A stretch of 64,000 nucleotides of DNA from Bacteroidetes bacterium HGW-Bacteroidetes-4 (GCA_002840905.1 PHDD01000015.1:1-64000); one strand, 5' to 3'; shown: positions 20,490-29,831, counted from the first letter of the stretch. The notes: a model not told the origin generated them from the letters alone. Program-made: numbers and translations.

Positions 20490-20804
20490 TTGCCTTAGTC
20501 TATTACACCAAAGCTTTAGTCGGGAACATCGAAGCTTTAGTTGACAATATCGAAATCCGTTCCGGGAACATCGAAGCCTTAGTCGGAAGCATCGAAGCCT
20601 TTTCCGAGAACATCGAAGCCTTAGTCAGCATCACCAAAGCCTTTTCCGGGAACACCGAAATCTTACTCGGGAACATCAATGCTTTAGTTGAAAAGACCCT
20701 TAGTGTTTTTGAGAACACACGAACTTTAGTTAAGAAGACCAAAGGTAATTTTGATAACACAAGAGCCTTAGTTGAGAACATCGAAGGTAGTTCCGGGAAC
20801 ATCA
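20490..20804. repeat. Degenerate 21-bp tandem array (15 units) with partial 42-bp alternation
   Basis: Units such as AAGCTTTAGTCGGGAACATCG, AAATCCGTTCCGGGAACATCG, AAGCCTTAGTCGGAAGCATCG, AAGCCTTTTCCGAGAACATCG, contiguous and constant at 21 nt from 20490 to 20804. Confidence 0.92.
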
Positions 20805-20859
20805 ATTAACAATGAGCAATAAACAATGAGCAATGGGCAATTAACAATAGAACAATGAA
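20803..20859. repeat. Heptanucleotide repeat array (CAATNNN)x8
   Basis: CAATTAA CAATGAG CAATAAA CAATGAG CAATGGG CAATTAA CAATAGAA CAATGAA. Confidence 0.88.
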
Positions 20860-20891
20860 TGAGTGAATAATGTGTAAGCAGTTGACAGGTT

Positions 20892-21006
20892 TCCAGTCTC
20901 TATTCATTAGTCTATCATCTGAAATCTTCAATCTAAAACCAAAAATCGCACATCGTTAATTTGAATGCTCTTTAGTCTTTGGTCTTTAGTCTATTGTCTA
21001 ATATTC
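20892..21006. repeat. Second heptanucleotide-period array (NNNNNTC)n
   Basis: TC (or CC) dinucleotides recur every 7 nt: C at 20898, 20905, 20912, 20919, 20926, 20933, 20940, 20947, 20954, then 20970, 20977, 20984, 20991, 20998. Confidence 0.8.
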
Positions 21007-21233
21007 GGATTTTTCTTATCCAAAAGCTAGCATCCCTGTATTTTCTGAAAGTTCCAGAGCCAAATTCCTTTTTTTTAAGCCCCATTATTAAGGTTTAATA
21101 CGAACTATTGAACGCAAAATATGCACACTTTACTGCGTGCTGTGCATTCATAATTAACCACTTAAAGGCGGGTTCGAACGTTTGAATGTATTGTTCGATA
21201 AATTTGCAATAGGCTGATAACAAGCTTGGTGTG

Positions 21234-21264
21234 TTTTGAACCTATCTATTTTATTCTATCTTTG
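21234..21264 (+). promoter_or_regulatory. Candidate Bacteroidota promoter (TTTG-N18-TATCTTTG)
   Basis: TTTG at 21235-21238, TATCTTTG at 21257-21264, 28 bp before the ATG at 21293. Confidence 0.5.
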
Positions 21265-21292
21265 CTGTCTGTATTAACCAAAATGTTCATGT

Positions 21293-22828
21293 ATGAAAAA
21301 AATTTTTACATTAATACTTGCCGCGGCTACCTGCGGACAATTATTTGCAGGAGGTATTGTTACCAATACCAATCAAAGTGCACAGTTTGTTCGAATGCTG
21401 TCGCGTAATGCATCAACCCAAATCGATGCCGTTTATTTTAACCCGGCCGGTGTAGTTCGTATGGATGATGGTTTCCATTTTTCATTGCACAACCAAACCA
21501 TCTTTCAAACAAAAACGGTAACCACTACTTTTCCCTTAAACAACAAGGAATTTGTTGGTGATGTTAAAGCCCCCTTATTTCCTTCATTTTTTGCCGTTTA
21601 CAAAAAAGACAAATTAGGCATCTCTTTTGGATTTGGACCCAATGGCGGTGGTGGTTCAGCTGAATATGCAGGCGGTTTGCCTTCATTCGAAATGCTGGTT
21701 TCACAAATACCCGGACAAATGACAGCCGCAGGTATTGCAACCGATGCGTATGATGCCAATATTTATTTTGATGGAAGTTCGGTTTACTGGGGATCGCAAT
21801 TAAACGTAAGCTATGCAATTAATGATATGCTTTCAGTTGCTGCGGGTGTACGCATGATTAATGCCAAAAATAACTATCAAGGTTACATAAAAGACATCAT
21901 GGTAAACCCAATGCACCCATTAAACACCGCTGGTGCCGGAAATTTGGTTTCTGCCCCTGCTTTTTTTAATATTATTGCTACTGCTTCCACGGGTGCTGCA
22001 AGCAATGTTGATCAATTAGCTCAGGGTGGAGTTCCTAATCTCGAATATGCAAGAGATAATAGTATTATTACTCCCGAACAGTACGCCCAACTTACTGGTG
22101 GATTAGGTGCTAATTATACTCCAGGAATGGCGCTTTCAACAGTTTCAGCCATGTATAACGGAGCTGCTGCTTTAGCTACTCAAAATGCCGCTGCAACCAG
22201 CGATATTGAAGTAGAAACCACCCAAACCGGAATGGCATTTACCCCAATTTTCAGTGCGCAATTCTCGCCCAACGACAAACTGGATATTGCCATTAAGTAC
22301 GAATTAAACACCAGTTTAACCTTAACCAACGATACCAAAAAAGATTATGCCGGTATGTTTAAGCACGACTCCAGCTTTAGAGCCGACATGCCAGCTATAT
22401 TAGCGATTGGTGTAGGTTACAAAATCAGTGATAAATTCCGTACCCAGTTATCATTTAATAACTACTTCGATAAACAAGCCAACTGGGAAGGCCGCGAAGA
22501 CAAGGTTGATAAAAACCTTTGGGAAGCTGCTTTGGGATTTGAATACGACATTAACGACATGTTTACTGCCAGTATAGGTTTTATGCGGGGTGTTACCGGT
22601 GTAAGTGACGAATACCAAACCGATTTAAGCTACAGTAACTCATCGACCACTATTGGTTTGGGAGTTCAGATTAAACCTATGGAAAACCTGTCGATCGACC
22701 TAGGAGGATTGTATGTAATGTATGATGATCATTCTGTAGATTATTTAAGCGGAACTCCTTATGCATACAATATGAATTATGCAAAAACTACTACAACCCT
22801 GGGAATTGGTGTAAACTACAAATTCTAA
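21293..22828 (+). CDS. FadL/OmpP1-type outer membrane channel
   Basis: Signal peptide, NASTQIDAVYFNPAGVVRMDDGFHFSLHNQ motif, beta-barrel pattern, C-terminal aromatic (GVNYKF). Confidence 0.88.
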   Translation: MKKIFTLILAAATCGQLFAGGIVTNTNQSAQFVRMLSRNASTQIDAVYFNPAGVVRMDDGFHFSLHNQTIFQTKTVTTTFPLNNKEFVGDVKAPLFPSFFAVYKKDKLGISFGFGPNGGGGSAEYAGGLPSFEMLVSQIPGQMTAAGIATDAYDANIYFDGSSVYWGSQLNVSYAINDMLSVAAGVRMINAKNNYQGYIKDIMVNPMHPLNTAGAGNLVSAPAFFNIIATASTGAASNVDQLAQGGVPNLEYARDNSIITPEQYAQLTGGLGANYTPGMALSTVSAMYNGAAALATQNAAATSDIEVETTQTGMAFTPIFSAQFSPNDKLDIAIKYELNTSLTLTNDTKKDYAGMFKHDSSFRADMPAILAIGVGYKISDKFRTQLSFNNYFDKQANWEGREDKVDKNLWEAALGFEYDINDMFTASIGFMRGVTGVSDEYQTDLSYSNSSTTIGLGVQIKPMENLSIDLGGLYVMYDDHSVDYLSGTPYAYNMNYAKTTTTLGIGVNYKF

Positions 22829-22848
22829 GAAACACAAAATAAAAAAAT

Positions 22849-22880
22849 ACAAAGGCTGGCCTTAGGGCTGGCCTTTTTGC
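22849..22880 (+). terminator. Probable intrinsic terminator
   Basis: AAAGGCtggccttagggctgGCCTTTTT after the FadL-like gene. Confidence 0.55.
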
Positions 22881-22937
22881 ATTAAAAAAAACGGGTTATT
22901 AGCCGGCAAATGCTACATTTGTGGTTTACGTTTTTTT

Positions 22938-23891
22938 ATGGCTATTTTTTTACAACTGGCCCCAATGCAGGCCATGACCGACATTCACTTTATGAATACC
23001 TACCATCGGATTTTCGGCGGATTTACCGAAATGATGGCGCCTTACCTTATGGCCAGCAACAACTCGCCCATTAAGGTTAAAAACCTTCAAAAATACTACA
23101 GTCAGCTGAATCCTGAGATTTCGCTGATTCCGCAATTGCTCAGCAATGATGCAGCAGGAATGCTCCACTTTGCCAGCCTGCTTTCGGACCTGGGGTTTAA
23201 TAAAATTAACTGGAATCTGGGTTGTCCCTATCCTTTTGTTACAAAAAAACAACGGGGCTCGGGCTTACTGCCCTTTCCCCACCGCATCGACGAAATTCTG
23301 GAACATATTATTCCACATGTGAAAGCCAAATTATCGATTAAAATCAGACTGGGACTAAATGATAAAAACGAAATTATTCCTATTATTCCTATCCTTAATA
23401 AATATCCGCTGGCCGAGGTGATTATCCACCCGCGTACCGCGGCTCAATTGTATGGTGGAACAACCGATAAAGCATTCTTTGCTGAGGTATTCCCTCAAAT
23501 TAAGCACCCTGTAATCTACAACGGCGACATTATCCGGAAAGAACAGGTAAGCGAAATGGAAAAAGAATTTAAAGGCATAAAAGGCTATATGATTGGCCGG
23601 GGTGCCTTTATCAATCCCTTTATTACCAATCAGGTAAATGGCATGGAATTTACCCGTTCCGAAGCACTGGCCAAGTACCGCGAATTTTATTTTGAATTGC
23701 ATCACCATTATAAAAGCAAGTCGGTAAACACCCTGGGCTTTTTGAGTCATATGAAAGAATTGTGGAGCTATTTCAGTCAATCATTCGAAAAAGGGGATAG
23801 TTATTTTTTTGCGCTGCGATCCATAAACGATGCAACCGTTTTTGAACAAACTGTTGAAAATATATTTAAAACGGCAACTCTTACCTATTAA
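22938..23891 (+). CDS. tRNA-dihydrouridine synthase family protein
   Basis: LAPMQAMTDIHF, NWNLGCPYPFV, IIHPRT, YNGDI, GRGAFINPF motifs. Confidence 0.92.
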   Translation: MAIFLQLAPMQAMTDIHFMNTYHRIFGGFTEMMAPYLMASNNSPIKVKNLQKYYSQLNPEISLIPQLLSNDAAGMLHFASLLSDLGFNKINWNLGCPYPFVTKKQRGSGLLPFPHRIDEILEHIIPHVKAKLSIKIRLGLNDKNEIIPIIPILNKYPLAEVIIHPRTAAQLYGGTTDKAFFAEVFPQIKHPVIYNGDIIRKEQVSEMEKEFKGIKGYMIGRGAFINPFITNQVNGMEFTRSEALAKYREFYFELHHHYKSKSVNTLGFLSHMKELWSYFSQSFEKGDSYFFALRSINDATVFEQTVENIFKTATLTY

Positions 23892-23969
23892 TTTGCGGCA
23901 CTTAAAATTTTTATTCAGCTTTGCATCGCAATTAAAAACCGACAGAAAACTGTCAGCTGTTGATATTTC

Positions 23970-25322
23970 ATGAGAGATTTAACCATAGGAAAAGAAGGAC
24001 TGCTCATTTTTCGCTTTGCACTACCCATGCTGCTGGGTAATGTGTTTCAGCAATTCTATAATATTGCCGACAGTATTATTGTGGGCAATGTGCTGGGTAA
24101 AGATGCCCTGGCATCGGTGGGGGCCTCGTTTCCCATTATTTTTGCCTTGATTTCGTTAATAATTGGTGTGGGCAGTGGTTTTGGAATTGTTATTTCGCAG
24201 TATTATGGAGCCAAGGACATTGAAAAGGTAAAACGTGCTATATCAACCATGTTTATTGGCCTGGGTTTATTGTCGATATTCATGAGTGTTTTGGGAATTT
24301 CGATAAGCACCTGGCTTTTTCGCCTGCTCGATTTGCCCGAAAACTTATTACCACAAGCTACTACTTACCTCAATATTTACCTGCTGGGAACCATTACCAT
24401 GTTTGGATTCAATGGCATAAGTTCAGTACTGCGAGGACTGGGCGATTCCAAAACGCCCCTGGTGTTTTTAATTGTTGCCACCCTAATGAATATTGGACTC
24501 GATCTGTTGTTTATTCTGGTGCTCGATATGGGGATTGCAGGTGCAGCCTGGGCTACCGTAATTTCGCAAACAGGGGCCTTCATTACCGGTGTAATTTATC
24601 TGAATAAAACCCACCCCATCATCCATTTCAATCTTAAAAACATGGAGTTTGACTGGGAGATTTTCCGACAAGGCGTACGGATTGGATTACCTTCGGGGTT
24701 GCAACAAACTTTTGTTGCTATGGGAATGATGGCACTTATGGGCATTGTAAACAGCTTTGGAACCAATGTTATTGCTGCCTATAGTGTGGGTAGCCGTATC
24801 GACTCATTTGTTTCATTGCCTGCCATGGCATTTTCAGCAGCTCTGGCTACATTTACCGGACAAAACCTGGGAGCCGGAAAAGATGAACGGCTTAAAAAGG
24901 GGCTCATCTCCACCCTGTTTATGGCCGGTGTATTTGGCATATTAATAACTGTCTTAATTATCACTTTCCGTACCCAACTGGTGGGTCTGTTTAACAGCGA
25001 CCCCGACGTAATTCGCATTGGTTCAGAATACCTGACCATTGTAAATATTTTTTACCTGGTATTTGTATTGATGTTTGTAATGTACGGTGCTTTGCGAGGT
25101 GCCGGAGCCACCTTAATACCTATGTTTATCAGCGTATTATCCCTTTGGCTGATACGTGTTCCCTTAGCTGCCATTTTATCAAAAACCTACAACGAAACCG
25201 GTATATGGTGGGCTGTACCCATTGCCTGGACCTTTGGATTAAGCGGAGCTTTTATTTATTATCTTTCGGGAAAATGGAAAGGTAAATCGGTTACCCGCCC
25301 AAAATTTATTGAGACAGAATAA
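23970..25322 (+). CDS. MATE family efflux transporter
   Basis: 12-TM pattern with ADSIIVGNVLGKDALASVGASFP and two homologous halves. Confidence 0.94.
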   Translation: MRDLTIGKEGLLIFRFALPMLLGNVFQQFYNIADSIIVGNVLGKDALASVGASFPIIFALISLIIGVGSGFGIVISQYYGAKDIEKVKRAISTMFIGLGLLSIFMSVLGISISTWLFRLLDLPENLLPQATTYLNIYLLGTITMFGFNGISSVLRGLGDSKTPLVFLIVATLMNIGLDLLFILVLDMGIAGAAWATVISQTGAFITGVIYLNKTHPIIHFNLKNMEFDWEIFRQGVRIGLPSGLQQTFVAMGMMALMGIVNSFGTNVIAAYSVGSRIDSFVSLPAMAFSAALATFTGQNLGAGKDERLKKGLISTLFMAGVFGILITVLIITFRTQLVGLFNSDPDVIRIGSEYLTIVNIFYLVFVLMFVMYGALRGAGATLIPMFISVLSLWLIRVPLAAILSKTYNETGIWWAVPIAWTFGLSGAFIYYLSGKWKGKSVTRPKFIETE

Positions 25323-25343
25323 TTAATTAACAAGTTACCTACT

Positions 25344-26543
25344 ATGGAATCCATCCGCGAATTATACCGCATTGGTAAAGGGCCATCGAGCAGCCATACC
25401 ATGGGGCCAAAAAATGCCGCCGAACAGTTTTTACAACAAGTTCCCGATTCCGCAAACTATGTAGTTACCCTTTATGGCAGCCTGGCGGCTACCGGAAAAG
25501 GCCACCTTACCGGAGTTGCCATTGAAGAAACATTTGCAAAAAAAAACATGGAGTTGGTGTGGGAACCGACCACCTTTTTACCCAAGCACCCCAATGCCTT
25601 AAAATTTGAGGCTTTTGATGATGAAAGTAAGCTCCTCTCCACATGGACTGCTTACTCCATTGGTGGAGGAGCCATTGTTGACGACACCAGTGAAAGGGCC
25701 AGCGAAAGCATTTATCCATTGACTACCATGAAAGAGATACTGACATGGTGTGAGAAAAATGGAAAACAATTGTGGGAATATGTGGAACTGTACGAAGGAA
25801 AAGACCTGTGGATTTTTTTGGATGAAATATGGAAACAGATGGTACAATCCATTAAAAATGGATTGAGCAAAGAAGGAACCCTGCCGGGAGAACTTCACCT
25901 GGCTCGTAAAGCCGCTGTAATAAAAACCAAAGCCAATAGTTTTAACTTACCGCAGAAACGACGATCATAACTTTTTTCGTATGCTCTGGCGGTTTCTGAA
26001 GAAAATGCCGGCGGAGGAATAATTGTAACCGCTCCCACCTGCGGAGCTTGTGGCGCCCTACCTGCTGTATTGTATTACCAAAAGGAGTTGAACAAACTAA
26101 CCAACGAGCAAATTTTAAAAGCGCTGGCCACTGCCGGATTGATTGGGAACCTTGTAAAATTCAATGCCTCTATTTCGGGTGCTGAAGCCGGTTGCCAGGC
26201 TGAAATTGGAACAGCATGCGCTATGGCCTCAGGGGCTGCCACACAATTACTGGGCGGTTCCATTCATCAGATTGAATATGCCGCTGAAATGGGTATTGAG
26301 CACCATTTGGGGCTCACCTGCGACCCACTTTACGGATTGGTACAGATTCCCTGTATTGAACGCAATGCTTTTGCAGCTTCGCGTTCACTTAACCATGCTG
26401 CCTATGCCTTGGTATCGGATGGCCGGCATATTATTTCGTTCGACAAAGTGGTTAAAACCCTAAAACAAACCGGTTACGATTTACCCTCGCTATATAAAGA
26501 AACCTCGTTGGGAGGCCTGGCTATTTTCGGGAAAGAGGATTAG
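25344..26543 (+). pseudogene. sdaA: L-serine ammonia-lyase, single-chain type, interrupted by one in-frame TAA at 25968-25970
   Basis: 25344-25970 gives MESIRELYRIGKGPSSSHTMGPKNAAEQFL. The same frame resumes as [37 protein letters not shown] to 26543. Total is 400 codons including the final stop, as expected for an intact enzyme. Confidence 0.85.
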
Positions 26544-26686
26544 CTTAAATGGAACTGTTCTATTGGCTACAACAAAGAAATATTATCACCAACCTTTACT
26601 TTGTCTCATGATAACACAGAAGGGAAAACCTACCTGAGGCAGGAGAATAAAACTTTACCCGCGGAAGGTTTTCCAATTAATAAGAA

Positions 26687-27181
26687 TTATTGTCTGAAAG
26701 CTGAAGCCTGTTGCACGTTAATTGCTTTGGCCAGTTGTTTGGCCTGCTCGTGCGAAATTTCGCCGGTAAAACACATTATTATCAGCTCATCGGGCTCCAC
26801 AACGGTCATTATAAGTTCTTCCACAAACTTGCCGTTATCGTTAACCAGAAAAGTTATTTCGGTGTCTCCGTCGTTTATTACCATAAGCTCCTTATACAAA
26901 TCTTCAGGCAAGCTTTGGTTCAGATCGAGCAGGGTATTATTGGTTACCTGGTCGATAATCAGAAAACTCAAATCGTCGAGATCCTTTAAAAATTCCTTTA
27001 CTTCCTTGTTTTCAACTTTATCGATAAAAAAGGAAGCAACTCCGGCGGGAACTTTAAAACTAATTGTTTTATCTGCTTTCCGGTACTCCCGGTAAAAATC
27101 TTTGTATTCTTTAGCTGAAAGCCCGGCTGTACTTAATAACGAAAGCAGGAGGGCTAAAACCAGTGTGCCAATTGTTTTCAT
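26687..27181 (-). CDS. DUF4252-family secreted protein
   Basis: Signal peptide; ~165 aa, similar in layout to 27260-27787 (FxVxxxNGKxVExxMxVxxPxxxxxxFxGxIxxxQ). Confidence 0.8.
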   Translation of the reverse strand: MKTIGTLVLALLLSLLSTAGLSAKEYKDFYREYRKADKTISFKVPAGVASFFIDKVENKEVKEFLKDLDDLSFLIIDQVTNNTLLDLNQSLPEDLYKELMVINDGDTEITFLVNDNGKFVEELIMTVVEPDELIIMCFTGEISHEQAKQLAKAINVQQASAFRQ

Positions 27182-27211
27182 AATAGTAGTTTTAAGGTTA
27201 AAAAGTTAATT

Positions 27212-27238
27212 ACCGGAACCTGACTTTCAGGCTCCGGT
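27212..27238. repeat. Intergenic hairpin
   Basis: ACCGGAaCCTGActtTCAGGcTCCGGT near-perfect inverted repeat between the two DUF4252 genes. Confidence 0.8.
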
Positions 27239-27259
27239 TTTTGGTTTTAAGGGTCAGTG

Positions 27260-27787
27260 CTATTTATTCTTTTCTTCTTCAACTTTTTCAAGATGCTCAA
27301 AGCCTTTAACATTCATGGTTTTTGACATTTTTGCAATCTGATTCAGGTTGATGTCGCCTTCGAAGAAAAGCAATACGGGTTCGTTGGGATCTTTAACAAT
27401 CATCACAAATTCAACTATTTTCCCGTTCGATTCGCGAACTTTAAAAACAATCTCTTCGGTTCCCTCTTTAACAATCATAAAGTCGTTATACAGGTTAGTC
27501 GGCAGAGCTTTCTGAATCTCATTGTAAAAGGACTGGTGCATTTCGTTGCCCAATTGTTTGCTTACCGTCAGAATCTTAATTCCTTTGATACTTTTAGTCA
27601 GGTTCTTCAAATCGGGATCCGATTTATCGGAAATTTTGGCAAACAAATCGAACATGTAGCTGGTGATGTAAACCGAAGTGTAGCCTTCTTTGCCCGAATA
27701 TTTTTCGAACAGGGTGTTTAACTGTGATTCCTGGGCCATGCTTAGCATGGGTAAAAGTGCTAACAGGATTACGATTAATTTTTTCAT
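27260..27787 (-). CDS. DUF4252-family secreted protein
   Basis: Signal peptide; DUF4252-like pattern; paralogue of 26687-27181. Confidence 0.82.
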   Translation of the reverse strand: MKKLIVILLALLPMLSMAQESQLNTLFEKYSGKEGYTSVYITSYMFDLFAKISDKSDPDLKNLTKSIKGIKILTVSKQLGNEMHQSFYNEIQKALPTNLYNDFMIVKEGTEEIVFKVRESNGKIVEFVMIVKDPNEPVLLFFEGDINLNQIAKMSKTMNVKGFEHLEKVEEEKNK

Positions 27788-27804
27788 TTTACTTGATTTT
27801 TAAA

Positions 27805-27822
27805 GCCTGCCCAACGGCAGGC
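27805..27822. repeat. Short intergenic hairpin
   Basis: GCCTGCC-CAAC-GGCAGGC perfect 7-bp stem. Confidence 0.8.
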
Positions 27823-27833
27823 GGGGTTAATAA

Positions 27834-28316
27834 CTATTTTCTTACAATTAATAAATCGGCCGGTTTGTTTAATTTTTCCATGTAATTTAAACCTGAGGTA
27901 CCTTTGTTTAAATTCGATGAAAGAGTATTCATGGCCTGTTTTGAATAGGCAATTGCTTCTTGTTTGTCGGTTATGGGCTTGCCGTTAACATATGCATACA
28001 CAATTTGATCCTGTGGATTGCTAAGCATAAAAAGCATGGCAAAAGCAATGAGCGAGGCGGCTACGGCGGTGGTCAAACCAAAGTAAACTTTGCGTACTTT
28101 ATGGGATTTATGCTGCTCAATCAGCTTATCAAAATCGATGTTTACGGTTTCCTTTGCTTCGTCATCGTAAAGCGAAAACATGGACTGGGCTTCCAGCAGT
28201 TCGGCATCGCTTCCCACATATAATTTCAGTAAGTTGCGCAGTTGCCTGTCTTCCTGTTTCGAGGTTTGCCCCTCGTAATATTTCTCCAGTAATTGTTTCA
28301 TATCAGACCGTTCCAT
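27834..28316 (-). CDS. Membrane-anchored putative anti-sigma/regulatory protein
   Basis: N-terminal MKQLLEKYYEGQTSKQEDRQLRNLL, typical of Bacteroidota anti-sigma-like proteins; single TM; overlaps the upstream sigma gene. Confidence 0.7.
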   Translation of the reverse strand: MERSDMKQLLEKYYEGQTSKQEDRQLRNLLKLYVGSDAELLEAQSMFSLYDDEAKETVNIDFDKLIEQHKSHKVRKVYFGLTTAVAASLIAFAMLFMLSNPQDQIVYAYVNGKPITDKQEAIAYSKQAMNTLSSNLNKGTSGLNYMEKLNKPADLLIVRK

Positions 28317-28812
28317 AACTCATAATATTTTTTATTTCTTCTCTAACTTTTTTTCTTGCTCTTGATAAATTAACCCGGATGGTTTCAATACTCATAGCAA
28401 CCAACGGAGCAATTTCTTCAAAATCATAATCTTCAACATCGCGCAAATGAATAATGGTTTTCTGCGGCTCGGGCAATTGATTAATAATTTGTTTAATCTG
28501 CAAGCTCAAATCCTTTGTTTCCAAATCGTAGGCGCCAATTACCGTGTCTTTATGGTATTTAATGTCGTTGCTTTTGTTAAACCGGGTATTTTTACGCCGG
28601 GCTTTGTCCAGACTCATGTTTTTAACCGTAGTCATGGCAAGCGCTTCCAGATTATTGTAATGAGGTAGTTCATCGCGCATATTCCAGAATTTTAAAAGAA
28701 CATCCTGCACCACATCCTGTGCTTCGGTTTCATCGTTAAGGATTCGCTTAGAAAAACGGTAAAGTTTATCTTTCAGAACAAATACCTTTACTTTAAATTC
28801 TTCGCTATCCAT
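28303..28812 (-). CDS. Sigma-70 family (ECF-type) RNA polymerase sigma factor
   Basis: Region 2 DEAQDVVQDVLLKFWN and region 4 LPEPQKTIIHLRDVEDYDFEEIAPLVAMSIETIRVNLSRARKKVRE. Start MDSEEF at 28812 preferred over 28878. Confidence 0.92.
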   Translation of the reverse strand: MDSEEFKVKVFVLKDKLYRFSKRILNDETEAQDVVQDVLLKFWNMRDELPHYNNLEALAMTTVKNMSLDKARRKNTRFNKSNDIKYHKDTVIGAYDLETKDLSLQIKQIINQLPEPQKTIIHLRDVEDYDFEEIAPLVAMSIETIRVNLSRARKKVREEIKNIMSYGTV

Positions 28813-29098
28813 TTTTTGTATCGTTATTTTTGTTTTACAAGCCGAAGACGCAACAATCTTAATTTTATAACACCCCAATCTTAAAAAAATGGTTTTTTTC
28901 TTTTTATTGTATTGACAACTTATTCTATTCCATTGTATTTGTGATTTTTATAGGATTATTGTAAAAGTTAATTTCGAATAGTAAAAAACTAAAAATACGT
29001 AATTCCCAACATTTGCAAACCAAATTCAAATTCAAAAAAGACGATGTTCTTTAATTTGAACAGAATTTCCCTTAATTTTGATGCAGAAAATAAAAGTG

Positions 29099-29656
29099 AT
29101 GCAGAATCTGATTTATATAATACTTTTGCTATGGTTGGGAACAGCATGTCAAAATAACCCTCAAAAGGTTAATAACAAGCCACATGCCTATGAATTGACA
29201 CAAAACATAAAAGCATGTAAAATTTACAGTTCCGATTTTGCCATTCTTAATCCCAACGAAAGAGGAAGCCTGATTCAGGAATTCCGTTTCAGTAATAAAG
29301 GTTATGTAAATGAACTGATTCGCTACGATATGAATGGTGAAATCCTGGCCCGGTTCGACATCACAGGCGAAAACACACCTTTTCCCTTACCCGGAGCAAA
29401 GGAATATATGGATACCGTACTTACGGTGATAGAATTCGATAAACTGGGAGCCATAAAGCATAAAGAAATCCGCAGCTACAATGCTGATGGATTTTTAATT
29501 GAAGTAAATATAAGGGATGCCGATAATAGCCTTATCAACAAAAACACCTATGAATACCATCCCAACGGTCTAATTCATAAAGATATTTATTGGGATACAG
29601 AACTGGATAAGCCCAAACAAATTATCTGGTACGAATATGAATTTATTACGAACTAA
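29099..29656 (+). CDS. Hypothetical lipoprotein
   Basis: MQNLIYIILLLWLGTACQNN lipobox. The open frame extends to 29078, but that start overlaps a TAATTTTG motif. Confidence 0.75.
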   Translation: MQNLIYIILLLWLGTACQNNPQKVNNKPHAYELTQNIKACKIYSSDFAILNPNERGSLIQEFRFSNKGYVNELIRYDMNGEILARFDITGENTPFPLPGAKEYMDTVLTVIEFDKLGAIKHKEIRSYNADGFLIEVNIRDADNSLINKNTYEYHPNGLIHKDIYWDTELDKPKQIIWYEYEFITN

Positions 29657-29831
29657 TTTTATGAGTATCGACCAACGATTTCAATTCACATTTTGAGGTA
29701 CAACCGGAACAACCATCAGCGCACGAGCGTTGATTACGTGCGAATAATTTCTGTACCAGTTTTTTTCCGGCAATAAAAAATGCCACTCCCAGAATTATAA
29801 AAGTTATTATATTAAATACAAGTGTTTCCAT
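29646..29831 (-). CDS. FeoB-associated Cys-rich membrane protein
   Basis: 61 aa, one TM followed by CADGCSGCTSKC, directly downstream of feoAB. Confidence 0.85.
   Translation of the reverse strand: METLVFNIITFIILGVAFFIAGKKLVQKLFARNQRSCADGCSGCTSKCELKSLVDTHKISS

Noticed and set aside
20503-20805. ORF on the minus strand (100 aa) across the 21-bp array
   Set aside because: The 21-nt period is a multiple of 3, so a frame stays open across the repeats. The start would be TTG, with no clear ribosome-binding site and low-complexity product. Kept as a repeat; small chance of expression noted.
20400-21010. CRISPR array
   Set aside because: Units are contiguous 7/21/27-mers with no unique spacers and no cas genes nearby.
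25971-26069. Frameshift explanation for split sdaA
   Set aside because: Both parts are in the same frame, so one indel cannot explain the interruption; a substitution to TAA is simpler. The T6 run at 25972-25977 was considered.
26601-27095. Plus-strand ORF of 164 aa
   Set aside because: Antisense to a DUF4252 gene with a signal peptide (26687-27181 -); Ser-rich translation typical of a shadow frame.
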